DNA from: Deltaproteobacteria bacterium
GTDB taxonomy: Bacteria; Desulfobacterota; RBG-13-43-22
NCBI GenBank assembly: GCA_016219225.1
Contig: JACRBX010000320.1
Span: 1 to 45,265 of the forward strand
Reading direction: 5' to 3'
Length of the DNA stretch: 45,265 nucleotides
A model generated the notes under the pieces. The model did no database searches. It was not told where the DNA came from and saw only the letters and a program-made list of their open reading frames with translations. Positions within the stretch are counted from its first letter, which is position 1, and the number at the start of each line of letters is the position of its first letter. Positions 8,117 through 16,704 of the stretch are shown here, piece after piece. The position numbers were made by a program, and so were the translations under genes.

Positions 8117-9841
8117 TTATTTGATATCTTTAATACGCAATTCCAGTCTGGGGGTCGATCCGTATTCCGAAATAAAAGGGGTATAGGCCAGGTCGACCCA
8201 ATCTCCAGGGGTCAGGACCTGGTTCCCCAGCCCGAAGCCGATGCCGTCCATAACGATCCCCTTTTGTTCCAACTTTAGGCGCAGATGGCCAGGGCCTCGG
8301 CTGGAGCCGAGCGTGTTGCCCACTATCCGGAGGGATTTGATTCGAGCTTGCCGGCTGGCGAGTAGAGGTTCCGGATTTTTTGATCCGAAAGGCGCTAACC
8401 GGGGCAGATAAGGGGCGATATCTTTTCCCAGCCCGGGGAAATCGATTTCTCCTTCTATGGTGAGCGACGGGAGGAAAGCCTCTTCCGGAACCGAATTTTT
8501 GACCAGGGCTTCAAAGGCCTGTTCAAAGGCCGGAAGGTCCTTGATCTTAAGGGTGGCTCCGGCGGCAGCCGCATGCCCCCCAAAGCCCAATAGGAACTCT
8601 TCCAGGGTCTCTAACCCTTTAAAGAGGTTGAAGCCTTCCATGCTCCGGCCCGAGCCATGGGCCGTTTCTCCCTCGAGGGCGAATAAAAAGACCGGTCTAA
8701 GCCATCGCTCAACCAGCCTGGAAGCCACCAACCCCAGGATCCCCCTATGCCAGGTTTCGGACCCCAGGACCAGGCTTTTCTTCCGGTCGGTTTCCAGGGA
8801 GGACCGTAATCCTTCATCGATTTCTTTAATCATAAGTTGTTCCAAGGTCTGTCGGCGGCTGTTCTCCTGGTTCATTAACCGGGCCAGGTCCCGGGCTTCC
8901 TGGACATCCTCCGTGGTCAGCAGGCAGACCCCGCCCTTGGCTTCCTGCATCCGGCCCAGGGCATTAAGTCGGGGGGCCAGGCGAAAGGCCACATCGAAAG
9001 AAGAAACCGCGCTCCCGGGTTGAATCCCGCAGACCTCTTTCAAGGCCGCTAAACCGATATGGGGGGAATGGGCCATCACCTCCAGACCCTCCCGGACCAG
9101 GATACGATTGACGCCCAGCAGAGGGACTACGTCGGCTACAGTCCCTAAAGCCACCAGATCCAGATAGGCCCTCAGGTTTGGTTTTCCATTTGGGAAGAAT
9201 CCCTGGTGCTCCAAGGCCTGGCGAAGGGCGATAATCAGATAAAAGGCCACCCCGACTCCGGCTAATTCTTTAAAAGGGAAGGCGCAGTCTTCCTGTTTTG
9301 GATTGAGAACGGCTATGGCCGGAGGGCTCCCTTTTTTGGAAATCTGATGATGATCCGTCACAATGGCCTCCAGGCCGAGCGTCTTGGCGAATTCAAGCTC
9401 CTGATGGTTGGAGATACCGCAATCCACCGTAATCAACAAGGAAACCCCCTGGTCTTTCAAGGCAGTTATTCCGGATAGGGAAAGTCCGTATCCTTCCCGG
9501 ACCCGGTGGGGGATATAGTATTGAATATCAGGGAAATAGGGCCTTAAGAAATGGACCAACAGGGCCGTGGCCGTAATGCCGTCGGCGTCGTAATCCCCAA
9601 AGACCGCAATATGTTCTTGTTGTTGAATGGCCTTCAGCAGGCGGTTGACAGCCTTATCCATGTCTTTCATCAGGTGAGGAGGGGGTAACCGGAGCAAAGA
9701 AGGAGAAAAAAAATCCAGGGCCTGGTCCCCCCGGTAAAACCCACGGTTAATTAAAAGTTGGGCCATCAGGGGAGGGAGGTCAAGTTCTTTGGCCAAAGGT
9801 CCGGCGCGGTGGGGATCAAAAGGTAAAAAGTTCCATTCCAT
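8117..9841 (-). CDS. recJ: Single-stranded-DNA-specific exonuclease RecJ
   Basis: 5'-3' single-strand exonuclease of recombination and mismatch repair, 574 residues. DHH-phosphoesterase motifs are present: DYDADG at 83-88, ITVDCGISN near 137-145, and the DHH triad in VTDHHQIS (163-165). The DHHA1 motif GFGGHAAAAGATL is near 440. The C-terminal OB-like domain is present. I start at ATG 9839-9841 because AAGGTG stands six bases before it; a GTG three codons earlier is an alternative. Its stop is 68 bases before the rpmH ATG, so recJ sits where dnaA often does. Confidence 0.96.
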   Translation of the reverse strand: MEWNFLPFDPHRAGPLAKELDLPPLMAQLLINRGFYRGDQALDFFSPSLLRLPPPHLMKDMDKAVNRLLKAIQQQEHIAVFGDYDADGITATALLVHFLRPYFPDIQYYIPHRVREGYGLSLSGITALKDQGVSLLITVDCGISNHQELEFAKTLGLEAIVTDHHQISKKGSPPAIAVLNPKQEDCAFPFKELAGVGVAFYLIIALRQALEHQGFFPNGKPNLRAYLDLVALGTVADVVPLLGVNRILVREGLEVMAHSPHIGLAALKEVCGIQPGSAVSSFDVAFRLAPRLNALGRMQEAKGGVCLLTTEDVQEARDLARLMNQENSRRQTLEQLMIKEIDEGLRSSLETDRKKSLVLGSETWHRGILGLVASRLVERWLRPVFLFALEGETAHGSGRSMEGFNLFKGLETLEEFLLGFGGHAAAAGATLKIKDLPAFEQAFEALVKNSVPEEAFLPSLTIEGEIDFPGLGKDIAPYLPRLAPFGSKNPEPLLASRQARIKSLRIVGNTLGSSRGPGHLRLKLEQKGIVMDGIGFGLGNQVLTPGDWVDLAYTPFISEYGSTPRLELRIKDIK

Positions 9842-9901
9842 GACCTGCACCTTACTCTATGCAGGAGGATGGTTCAAGACCAATTTTTTTTCGGTACCAG
9901 T

Positions 9902-9977
9902 TCAGCCACTAAGACACGAAGGCGCAAAGAAGGGATATGATGTTTAAACCTTTGTGGCTTAGTGACTTGGTGGCCGA
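9902..9977. repeat. Inverted repeat with 28-bp arms (CCACTAAGACACGAAGG type)
   Basis: Left arm 9902-9929 and right arm 9950-9977 are reverse complements at 22 of 28 positions (GCCACTAAGACACGAAGGCG against CTTTGTGGCTTAGTGACTTG). The 20-base loop includes TTTAAA. The strings 'ccactaagacacgaaggc' and 'cctttgtggcttagtg' are familiar to me from intergenic regions of environmental bacteria, but I cannot check this. It lies between divergent recJ and selA and could act as a terminator-like or mobile palindrome. Confidence 0.65.
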
Positions 9978-9994
9978 ATTATTACCTTTTTCGG

Positions 9995-10023
9995 TTGCCA
10001 ACTTATCTTAAATACAGTATAAT
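9995..10023 (+). promoter_or_regulatory. Sigma-70 promoter of selA
   Basis: TTGCCA at 9995-10000, exactly 17 bases, then a perfect TATAAT at 10018-10023. The selA ATG follows 57 bases later, with CGGAGAG as ribosome site. Confidence 0.65.
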
Positions 10024-10079
10024 TTTTTACTTGGAACTTGCATCTTGAAACTTTATTTTCGAACTAAACCCGGAGAGCC

Positions 10080-11480
10080 ATGAATACGCCCCATCCCGAT
10101 TTATTAAGAAAGATACCTTCCATGACCCTGCTGCTGGAGCAGCCGGAGTTTGGAAAATTATTGTCCAGGACTTCCCGAAAACATCTGTTAACCGTGATTC
10201 GGGAACTCTTGGCTGATAAAAGAAAAGAGATCCTCTCCGGCTATGATCCCGAATTAGCTTTGCCGAACCTCTGGAAGGAAATCGAAATGAAGCTGTCGGC
10301 CCGGGCTGCTTATCATCTTTGCCGGGTCGTCAATGGAACCGGCGTTATTGTCCATACCAATCTGGGGCGGTCTTTGCTGGCCCCTCAGGCCCTGGAGCAG
10401 GTTCTGCGGGTAGCCCGATATTATTCCAACCTGGAATTCGACCTGGAATCAGGGCAGCGTGGAAGCCGCTACAGCCACGTGGAAGCCCTTTTAATCGAAC
10501 TGACCGGGGCTGAAGCCGCTCTGGTGGTCAATAATAATGCCGCGGCCGTTTTACTGGCCCTCGATACCCTGGCTAAAGGAAAAGAGGTTGTTGTTTCCAG
10601 AGGCCAATTGGTTGAGATCGGGGGGTCTTTCCGCATCCCGGAAGTTATGTCCCGTAGCGGGGCTATTTTGCGGGAAGTCGGGGCGACCAATAAGACCCAT
10701 CTGCGGGATTATGAAGCGGCCCTGACGGACCGGACGGCCATGCTGCTCAAGGTCCATACCAGTAATTACCGGATCATCGGTTTTACCGCCGAAGTCCCTT
10801 TGGAAGACCTGGTGGCCTTGGGGCAGGGCCATAATCTGCCGGTCATGGAAGATCTGGGGAGCGGTAGTTTTATAGATGTCTCGTCCTTTGGGTTGGAAAA
10901 AGAACCGACTGTCGGCGAAGTGGTCCGGGCCGGGGCCGACCTGGTTACCTTCAGCGGCGACAAGCTTCTGGGAGGCCCCCAGGCCGGGATAATCGTGGGC
11001 CGGAAAAAATATGTTCAGGCCTTGCGGAGCAATCCCTTAAACCGGGCCTTGCGGATCGACAAACTGACCCTGGCGGCCTTGGAAGCCACTTTGAAACTCT
11101 ACCGGAACGAAGAACAGGCCTTAAAAGATATACCTACTCTGGCCCTGTTGTCCATTCCCCTGCCCAGGCTCCATGAGCGGGCCAAAAGCCTCCACCGGCA
11201 GCTTAAAAAAAATCCGGTCCCCGGTTTAACCATCGAAATCATGCCTACCACCTCCCAGGTCGGCGGCGGTGCCTTACCCTTATCGTTTATGAATTCTTAT
11301 GCCCTGGCTTTAACTTCTGAAAGCCATCCCTCTGCCGAAATAGAAAAACGATTTCGTTCCTTTTCGCCGGCCATCATCGGAAGGATTGAGAAAGAACGAT
11401 TCCTGTTGGATGTGCGGACCCTGCAAAAAGAGGATTTTCCTTATATCGCCCAATGTCTTAAAAAGTGGGATGATTTCTGA
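10080..11480 (+). CDS. selA: L-seryl-tRNA(Sec) selenium transferase
   Basis: PLP enzyme converting seryl-tRNA(Sec) to selenocysteinyl-tRNA(Sec) with selenophosphate; 466 residues, full length. The N-terminal tRNA-binding region starts NTPHPDLLRKIPSM. The motif NGTGVIVHTNLGRSLL and the PLP lysine at about 295 in SGDKLLGGPQAG are diagnostic. A sigma-70 promoter lies upstream. selB, selC and selD are not in the window, so they must lie elsewhere if the pathway is complete. Its presence implies that the organism makes selenoproteins, common in anaerobic Desulfobacterota. Confidence 0.96.
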   Translation: MNTPHPDLLRKIPSMTLLLEQPEFGKLLSRTSRKHLLTVIRELLADKRKEILSGYDPELALPNLWKEIEMKLSARAAYHLCRVVNGTGVIVHTNLGRSLLAPQALEQVLRVARYYSNLEFDLESGQRGSRYSHVEALLIELTGAEAALVVNNNAAAVLLALDTLAKGKEVVVSRGQLVEIGGSFRIPEVMSRSGAILREVGATNKTHLRDYEAALTDRTAMLLKVHTSNYRIIGFTAEVPLEDLVALGQGHNLPVMEDLGSGSFIDVSSFGLEKEPTVGEVVRAGADLVTFSGDKLLGGPQAGIIVGRKKYVQALRSNPLNRALRIDKLTLAALEATLKLYRNEEQALKDIPTLALLSIPLPRLHERAKSLHRQLKKNPVPGLTIEIMPTTSQVGGGALPLSFMNSYALALTSESHPSAEIEKRFRSFSPAIIGRIEKERFLLDVRTLQKEDFPYIAQCLKKWDDF

Positions 11481-11560
11481 TAGATCTGAAAATATCTTTC
11501 GCCGCACCTCGATGGGTATCCTTTTTTGTTTTGAACTATTTTCGAACTAAGGAGAATGCC

Positions 11561-13498
11561 ATGAATACTTTGAAACACATCTTGTCCCCCATCACTATCA
11601 AGTCCATGTTTTTAGCCAACCGGGTGGTCATGCCCCCCATGGGGACGAACCTGGGCAATGACGACGGTACCGTAAGCGATGCCAATCTGGCCTATATGAA
11701 GCGCCGGGCCAAAGGGGAGCCGGGTCTGATTATCACGGAAATTACCGGGGTTCATCCCGGAGGGATCGTCAGCCCGAACCAGTTGGGGGCCTATGAGGAC
11801 CGTTTCATCCCAGGTCTGAAGAAGCTGGTGGCCGTGGTCCACGAAGCCGGCCCCCGGATCGCGCTGCAGATCCACCATGCCGGCCGGGAGAGCCTGTTGC
11901 TCGGCTCCCAGGGAAAGGCCATGGGCCCTTCGGCCATTCCCAGCATCGTTTTTCGCACAACGCCGCGGGAAATGACCCTGGAGGATATCCAGGAAGCCAT
12001 CGCCGCCTTCGGTTCGGCCGCGGCCCGGGCCAAAGAAGCCGGCTTTGATGCCGTAGAGATCCATTGCGCCCACGGTTATCTCCTGACCCAGTTTCTCTCG
12101 ACCCTGTCGAACCGCCGGACGGACGAATACGGTGGATCGACCTTAAAGGAACGATCCCGTTTCGTTCTGGAGGTCATAGAAGCGGTGCGACGGAAGGTGG
12201 GAGCGGATTTTCCAATCTCCGTGCGCATATCCGCGGAAGAGTCCATCCGGGGCGGATACACGGCCGATGATATGCAGACCATCCTGCCGGACATGGTCCA
12301 GGCCGGGGCCGATATTATCCATGCCTCTTTCGGGACCCACGGCAGCCCGGCCGGGATTACCCAGGCCCCGGCCGAGTACGGACCGGGGTTTAATGCCTGG
12401 CTGGCCAGAAAAGTAAAAGAGGTTGTGGATGTTCCGGTCATTGCCGTGGGCAGGTTCAATGAGCCGGCTCAGGCTGATGAGGTGATCGCCCGGGGCGACG
12501 CGGACCTGGTCGCCTTCGGCCGGCAATTTTTAGCCGATCCCGATTTCCTGATCAAGGCCAGGGCCGGCCGGTCGGCCGATATCCGGAAGTGCATTGCCTG
12601 CAACCAGGGGTGCATCGAGCGCGAGATCTTAGGGGAGGGCAATATCCGCTGCTCCATCAACCCCGAAACCGGACAGGAGACGATTTATCCCCAAGGTCCG
12701 GCTAAAGGTCCCAAGGAGGTCTGGGTGGTAGGCGCCGGACCCGGCGGTTTGACAGCAGCCTTTGAAGCAGCCCGCCTGGGACACCGGGTGACCCTTTTCG
12801 AACAGGAGAAGGATTTGGGCGGTCAGATCCGCTATGCCCGCATACCGCCCCACAAGGAAATCTACGGGGAATGGATCGACTGGCAGATCGATCAGGTCCG
12901 GAAGGCCCCTATATCGATTCAAAGCAGCACCACCGTCACCGAGGCCATGCTGCGGGAAAACCATCCCGGCTTTGTCATCCTGGCTGCCGGCGGGGAGAAG
13001 ATCATCCCCGAGATACCGGGAAGAGAAAAAGGCAACGTTTGTGACGCCTGGCAGATCCTGGGGGGCCGGGTTAAACCGGGGAAGAATGTCCTGGTCGTCG
13101 GCGGAGGACTCATCGGCATGGAAACGGCCGACACCTTAAGCGAACAAGGCAGTCAGGTGACTCTGGTAGAGATGCTCAAGCGCTCACCGGTTCTGAAGAT
13201 CACCTCCCACGGTTATATGCTCCATACCCGCTTGCGGGAAAAGAACTGCCGTCTCCTTTTCAACACGACTTTGAAATCGATCGGCGAGGGAAGCGTAGAG
13301 ATCGAAAGTGAAGGAAACCCATCGATTTTATCGCCCATCGACCAGGTGGTGCTGGCCGTAGGCTTGAAAGCCAGGGATGAGCTGAAGGGGGCACTGGAGG
13401 CCTTGAAGATTCCATACACCGTGGTCGGTGACGCCCAACGTCCCCGGCGGATTATCGAGGCCGTCGAAGAGGGTGCCCGGGCGGCCTGGGCATTATAA
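11561..13498 (+). CDS. Iron-sulfur NADH:flavin oxidoreductase (OYE / 2,4-dienoyl-CoA reductase type)
   Basis: Multidomain flavoenzyme, 645 residues from ATG 11561, which has GGAG six bases upstream. Residues 1-335 form an old-yellow-enzyme TIM barrel with FMN (PMGTNLG, AHGYLLTQFLS, NRRTDEYGGS). Four cysteines of a 4Fe-4S cluster lie at about 344, 347, 351 and 363 (CIACNQGC, then C). A FAD/NAD(P) half has VVGAGPGG near 390 and VVGGGLIG near 512. This is the layout of FadH, trimethylamine dehydrogenase and BaiCD-like enoate reductases. The natural substrate cannot be read from sequence; an enoyl-CoA, enoate or N-methyl compound are all possible. It is convergent with livF. Confidence 0.9.
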   Translation: MNTLKHILSPITIKSMFLANRVVMPPMGTNLGNDDGTVSDANLAYMKRRAKGEPGLIITEITGVHPGGIVSPNQLGAYEDRFIPGLKKLVAVVHEAGPRIALQIHHAGRESLLLGSQGKAMGPSAIPSIVFRTTPREMTLEDIQEAIAAFGSAAARAKEAGFDAVEIHCAHGYLLTQFLSTLSNRRTDEYGGSTLKERSRFVLEVIEAVRRKVGADFPISVRISAEESIRGGYTADDMQTILPDMVQAGADIIHASFGTHGSPAGITQAPAEYGPGFNAWLARKVKEVVDVPVIAVGRFNEPAQADEVIARGDADLVAFGRQFLADPDFLIKARAGRSADIRKCIACNQGCIEREILGEGNIRCSINPETGQETIYPQGPAKGPKEVWVVGAGPGGLTAAFEAARLGHRVTLFEQEKDLGGQIRYARIPPHKEIYGEWIDWQIDQVRKAPISIQSSTTVTEAMLRENHPGFVILAAGGEKIIPEIPGREKGNVCDAWQILGGRVKPGKNVLVVGGGLIGMETADTLSEQGSQVTLVEMLKRSPVLKITSHGYMLHTRLREKNCRLLFNTTLKSIGEGSVEIESEGNPSILSPIDQVVLAVGLKARDELKGALEALKIPYTVVGDAQRPRRIIEAVEEGARAAWAL

Positions 13499-14209
13499 GC
13501 CCATTTTTTTGAGGCCTAAAAAGGCATCGATCAGACCGGCATCGGACCGGGCCTGATCGGCGGTCCCTTTCCAGACGGTGCGCCCAGACTCCAGAACACA
13601 CACCTGGTCGGCCACTTCCAAGGCCCGCTGGGTACTTTGTTCGACCAGGATGATGGTCAACCCCTGTCGATTGAGGCCGGTGATGGCTTCATAGCAGATG
13701 TCGACGGCCTTGGGCATAAGGCCCAGGGAGAGTTCATCGATCAGCAATAGCTCCGGCTCGGCCATCAAGGCCCGGCCGATGGACAGCATCTGCTGCTCGC
13801 CGCCGGAAAGGGAACCGGCCACTTGGTCCAGACGTTCTCCCAGGCGGGAAAAGATGGCCACCACCCGGTCGATGGCGGCCGAGGTCTTCCTGGCCGGCCG
13901 GGAATATCCTCCCACCACCAGGTTTTCCCGGACGGTCAATCGGGAAAAGAGCCGGCGGCCCTCGGGTGCCAGGGCAATCCCGGCCTTGACCCGGTCCATG
14001 GGCGAGAGATGGGAGATGTCCCGGTCCTCAAGGAGGAGGCGGCCTTCGTGGACCTCCACCAGGCCGGCGATGCACAGCAGGGTGGAGGACTTGCCGGCAC
14101 CGTTGGCCCCCAAAAGGGCCGTAATGCCCCCCCGGGCCACTTCCAGGTCCAGTCCCTGCACCGCCCGCATAGGTCCGTATCCACAGCCCAGGTTTTCAAG
14201 CCGCAGCAT
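13493..14209 (-). CDS. livF: Branched-chain amino acid-type ABC transporter ATPase LivF
   Basis: Second ATPase of a LIV (HAAT) importer, 238 residues from ATG 14207-14209. Walker A is GANGAGKSS, the signature is SLSGGEQQMLSIGRAL, and Walker B is ELLLIDELSLGLMP. LivF-type ATPases are short and end soon after the H loop (VEQSTQRAL). The start lies 14 bases inside livG, whose GGGGG end may serve as ribosome site. The stop overlaps the convergent oxidoreductase stop in the palindrome TTATAA. Confidence 0.93.
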   Translation of the reverse strand: MLRLENLGCGYGPMRAVQGLDLEVARGGITALLGANGAGKSSTLLCIAGLVEVHEGRLLLEDRDISHLSPMDRVKAGIALAPEGRRLFSRLTVRENLVVGGYSRPARKTSAAIDRVVAIFSRLGERLDQVAGSLSGGEQQMLSIGRALMAEPELLLIDELSLGLMPKAVDICYEAITGLNRQGLTIILVEQSTQRALEVADQVCVLESGRTVWKGTADQARSDAGLIDAFLGLKKMGL

Positions 14210-14960
14210 CACAGCCCCCTTTTCCCACGTAGGCGGCCCGGACCGCCGGATCATGCATGACCTCTTCCGGATCCCCGTCTCCGATTTTTATTCCGTTATC
14301 CAGGACCACCAGCCGGCGGCTGACCCGCAGCACCTCGCCCAGGTTGTGTTCGATCATGACCACGGTCAATCCCTGGCGGTTGATTTCTCCAATCGTATCG
14401 GCCAGGCGGCCGGCTTCGATGTTGTTAAGCCCGGCTAAAGGTTCGTCCAAAAACAAGACCTTGGGTTCCAGGGCCATGGCCCTGGCTACTTCGAGGCGTT
14501 TGAGAACGCCCAGGGGCTGACCTAATACACCCTTTCCGGCCATATCCGAGATCCCGACCGATTCAAGCAGTTCCAAGGCCCGACGCCGCTCTTTGGTGCG
14601 GTCCCAGTAGACCAGGGCCGGCAGGACCCGGCCTAATCGTTGATGGCCCACGGCCAGAGCCACATTGTCCAGAAGCGTCATGGACCTCAGGGGCCGGACG
14701 ATCTGATGGGTCATGGCCAGGCCGAGGCGGACCCGGGAATGGGTGGCCAGGTGAGTGATATCCTGCCCGGACAGCAGGATCCGGGCTTTTTCCGCCTTGA
14801 CCTGACCGAAGACCACCTTAAGCAAAGTGGTTTTACCCGCTCCATTCGGTCCGATGAGGCTCAAGAATTCCCCCTCTTCGATATCGCAGGAGACATCGGA
14901 TAAGGCCTTTACGCCACCGAAACGGACCGATACGTCCCTGATTTCCAGGAGTCGGCTCAT
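14196..14960 (-). CDS. livG: Branched-chain amino acid-type ABC transporter ATPase LivG
   Basis: First ATPase of the LIV importer, 254 residues from ATG 14958-14960; the frame extends 27 codons upstream but through the livM end. Walker A is GPNGAGKTT and Walker B VLFLDEPLAGL. The signature region reads LGVLKRLEVARAMA instead of LSxGxQ, a variation I know from some LivG proteins. The start overlaps the livM stop by four bases (14957-14960). The H loop is VMIEHNLGEV. Confidence 0.93.
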   Translation of the reverse strand: MSRLLEIRDVSVRFGGVKALSDVSCDIEEGEFLSLIGPNGAGKTTLLKVVFGQVKAEKARILLSGQDITHLATHSRVRLGLAMTHQIVRPLRSMTLLDNVALAVGHQRLGRVLPALVYWDRTKERRRALELLESVGISDMAGKGVLGQPLGVLKRLEVARAMALEPKVLFLDEPLAGLNNIEAGRLADTIGEINRQGLTVVMIEHNLGEVLRVSRRLVVLDNGIKIGDGDPEEVMHDPAVRAAYVGKGGCDAAA

Positions 14961-15835
14961 GGTCCCTCCGCCCGGTCCGATGACCGCCGGCCCTGGCGTC
15001 CGGCCAGACTTGCATACAAGCCGGCTAATCCGTCGGGCCAAAAACGCATGGCCCCGAAGAGAAGCGCACCGTAGACCAGGAGTTTGTAGTCGCTCAGGAA
15101 TTGAAAAAATTCCGGCATGAGGGTCAAAAAGATGGTCGAGACCAGGACGCCAAAGACCGACCCGATCCCACCCACGGCGACCATGGAGAGGATGGAGATG
15201 GAGGTGACGAAACCGAAGTTGTCCGGTGAAATAAAGCGGGCGAAAAAAGTGTACAATCCTCCGGCCAACCCGGCCAGGGCCGTGCCCAGGGCAAAGGCTG
15301 TCAGCTTGTAGCTGCTGACGTCGAGACTGAGGACCCGGGCCGTGTCTTCGTCGTCGGCCACGGCCTCAAAGGCAAAGCCCATCCAGGATTTTTTGACCCA
15401 AAGGTTGAAAACCGTGGTCAAGGCGGCCAGGATAAGGACCATGGCCAAAAAGCCGGCTTTGGAAAGCCCGATAGCCGGGATGGCCGAGATCCCCATTTCA
15501 CCCCCTAAAAAGGCGTTCTGGCGGACAATCCCGATAAACAGAAAACCCACACCCATGGTGGTAATGGCCAGAAAATCTTCCCGGACCCGCAGGCTGGTCA
15601 GCCCGACGATCAGACCGGCCAATCCGGCCAGGGCCATACCGGCCAGCAGGGCGGCTGGAAAGGGGAGACCGGCTTTGGCCAGGATGGCGGCCGTGTAGGC
15701 ACCGATCCCGTAAAAGGCTGCATGGCCCAGGCTGATCTGGCCGCAAAAACCGGAGATCAGGTTCAGCCCCAGGGCGGAGATGACATTGATGGACACCAAG
15801 GTTGCCAGACTGATTTCGTAGATGCCCATAGTCAT
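14957..15835 (-). CDS. livM: Branched-chain amino acid-type ABC transporter permease LivM
   Basis: Integral permease, 292 residues. The motif LNLISGFCGQISLGHAAFYGIGAY (residues about 24-47) is the hallmark of LivM. The EAA-like loop lies near DDEDTARVLSLDVSSYKL, and GIGSVFGVLVSTIFLTLMPE follows. About eight membrane segments. ATG 15833-15835 overlaps the livH stop as ATGA. The C-terminus ends in a short basic tail. Confidence 0.93.
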   Translation of the reverse strand: MTMGIYEISLATLVSINVISALGLNLISGFCGQISLGHAAFYGIGAYTAAILAKAGLPFPAALLAGMALAGLAGLIVGLTSLRVREDFLAITTMGVGFLFIGIVRQNAFLGGEMGISAIPAIGLSKAGFLAMVLILAALTTVFNLWVKKSWMGFAFEAVADDEDTARVLSLDVSSYKLTAFALGTALAGLAGGLYTFFARFISPDNFGFVTSISILSMVAVGGIGSVFGVLVSTIFLTLMPEFFQFLSDYKLLVYGALLFGAMRFWPDGLAGLYASLAGRQGRRSSDRAEGP

Positions 15836-16692
15836 TGCCGCGTGAAGAGCCCTTGGGGGCGGATCATCAGGATAACGATTAAAAGGGCAAAGGCGATGGC
15901 GTCCCGGTCGAGCAATTTACCGATATAGATGGTGCCGAAGGCCTCCACCACCCCCAGGACCAGGGAAGCGATCAGGGTGCCCTTGACATTGCCCAGACCT
16001 CCCAAAACGATAATAGCCAGAGCCTTGTAGCTGGGGACCCCGCCCATGGTCGGCTCCACTACATTGCTGAGCAGAGAGACGAAGACGCCGGCCATGGCGG
16101 CCAAAGAGGAGCCGATGAAGAAGTTGAGATAACGGACCTTGATCGTATCCACTCCGAAGGCCCTGGCCATTTGAGGGTCATCCACCGTGGCCCGCCAGGC
16201 CACCCCGATGCGGGTCTTCTGGGATAAATAGGAAAGCCCTCCCAACAGGACTACGGCCATGAGGATCAGCCCGCATTCCGCCTGACGCAGATTGACCCCC
16301 AGGACCAGGACCTTGGCCTGAAGCGGGGGGACCTTATAGGTGAGTCCATAGGGGCCGAAGATCAACCGGAAGATTTCCTCCATGGCAATAAACAGGCCGA
16401 TGGAGGCGATGAGGGCCACGTAAGGAGGCCGGTCCAGGATCGGTTGATAGCACAAGCGGTAGAGGAGCATGCCGGCCAGACCCACGATCAGGGCCGAACC
16501 CAGGAGGCCCAGGGCCAGACTGCCGGACCAGTTGGTAATCAACAACCCCAGGTAGGCGCCCAGGGCGAAGAGACCGGCATGGGCCACGTGGAGGATGCGC
16601 AACAGACCGTAGACCAGGGTCAGGCCTACGGCGATGACTGCATACATACAGCCGTAGACCAGACCTTGGATCAGGAGTTCAAGATAGAGCAC
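15832..16692 (-). CDS. livH: Branched-chain amino acid-type ABC transporter permease LivH
   Basis: Integral permease, 286 residues, partner of LivM. It begins LELLIQGLVYGCMYAVIAVG, the usual LivH opening, followed by LTLVYGLLRILHVAHAGLFA. The cytoplasmic loop DDPQMARAFGVDTIKVRYL and the C-terminal AIIVLGGLGNVKGTLIASL are family-typical. It starts 13 bases after the livK stop. Confidence 0.93.
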   Translation of the reverse strand: MLYLELLIQGLVYGCMYAVIAVGLTLVYGLLRILHVAHAGLFALGAYLGLLITNWSGSLALGLLGSALIVGLAGMLLYRLCYQPILDRPPYVALIASIGLFIAMEEIFRLIFGPYGLTYKVPPLQAKVLVLGVNLRQAECGLILMAVVLLGGLSYLSQKTRIGVAWRATVDDPQMARAFGVDTIKVRYLNFFIGSSLAAMAGVFVSLLSNVVEPTMGGVPSYKALAIIVLGGLGNVKGTLIASLVLGVVEAFGTIYIGKLLDRDAIAFALLIVILMIRPQGLFTRQ

Positions 16693-16704
16693 AAAAGGGA
16701 TCCC

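Noticed and set aside
11481-11560. SECIS or selC near selA
   Set aside because: The short gap to the oxidoreductase shows only its ribosome site, no long stem.
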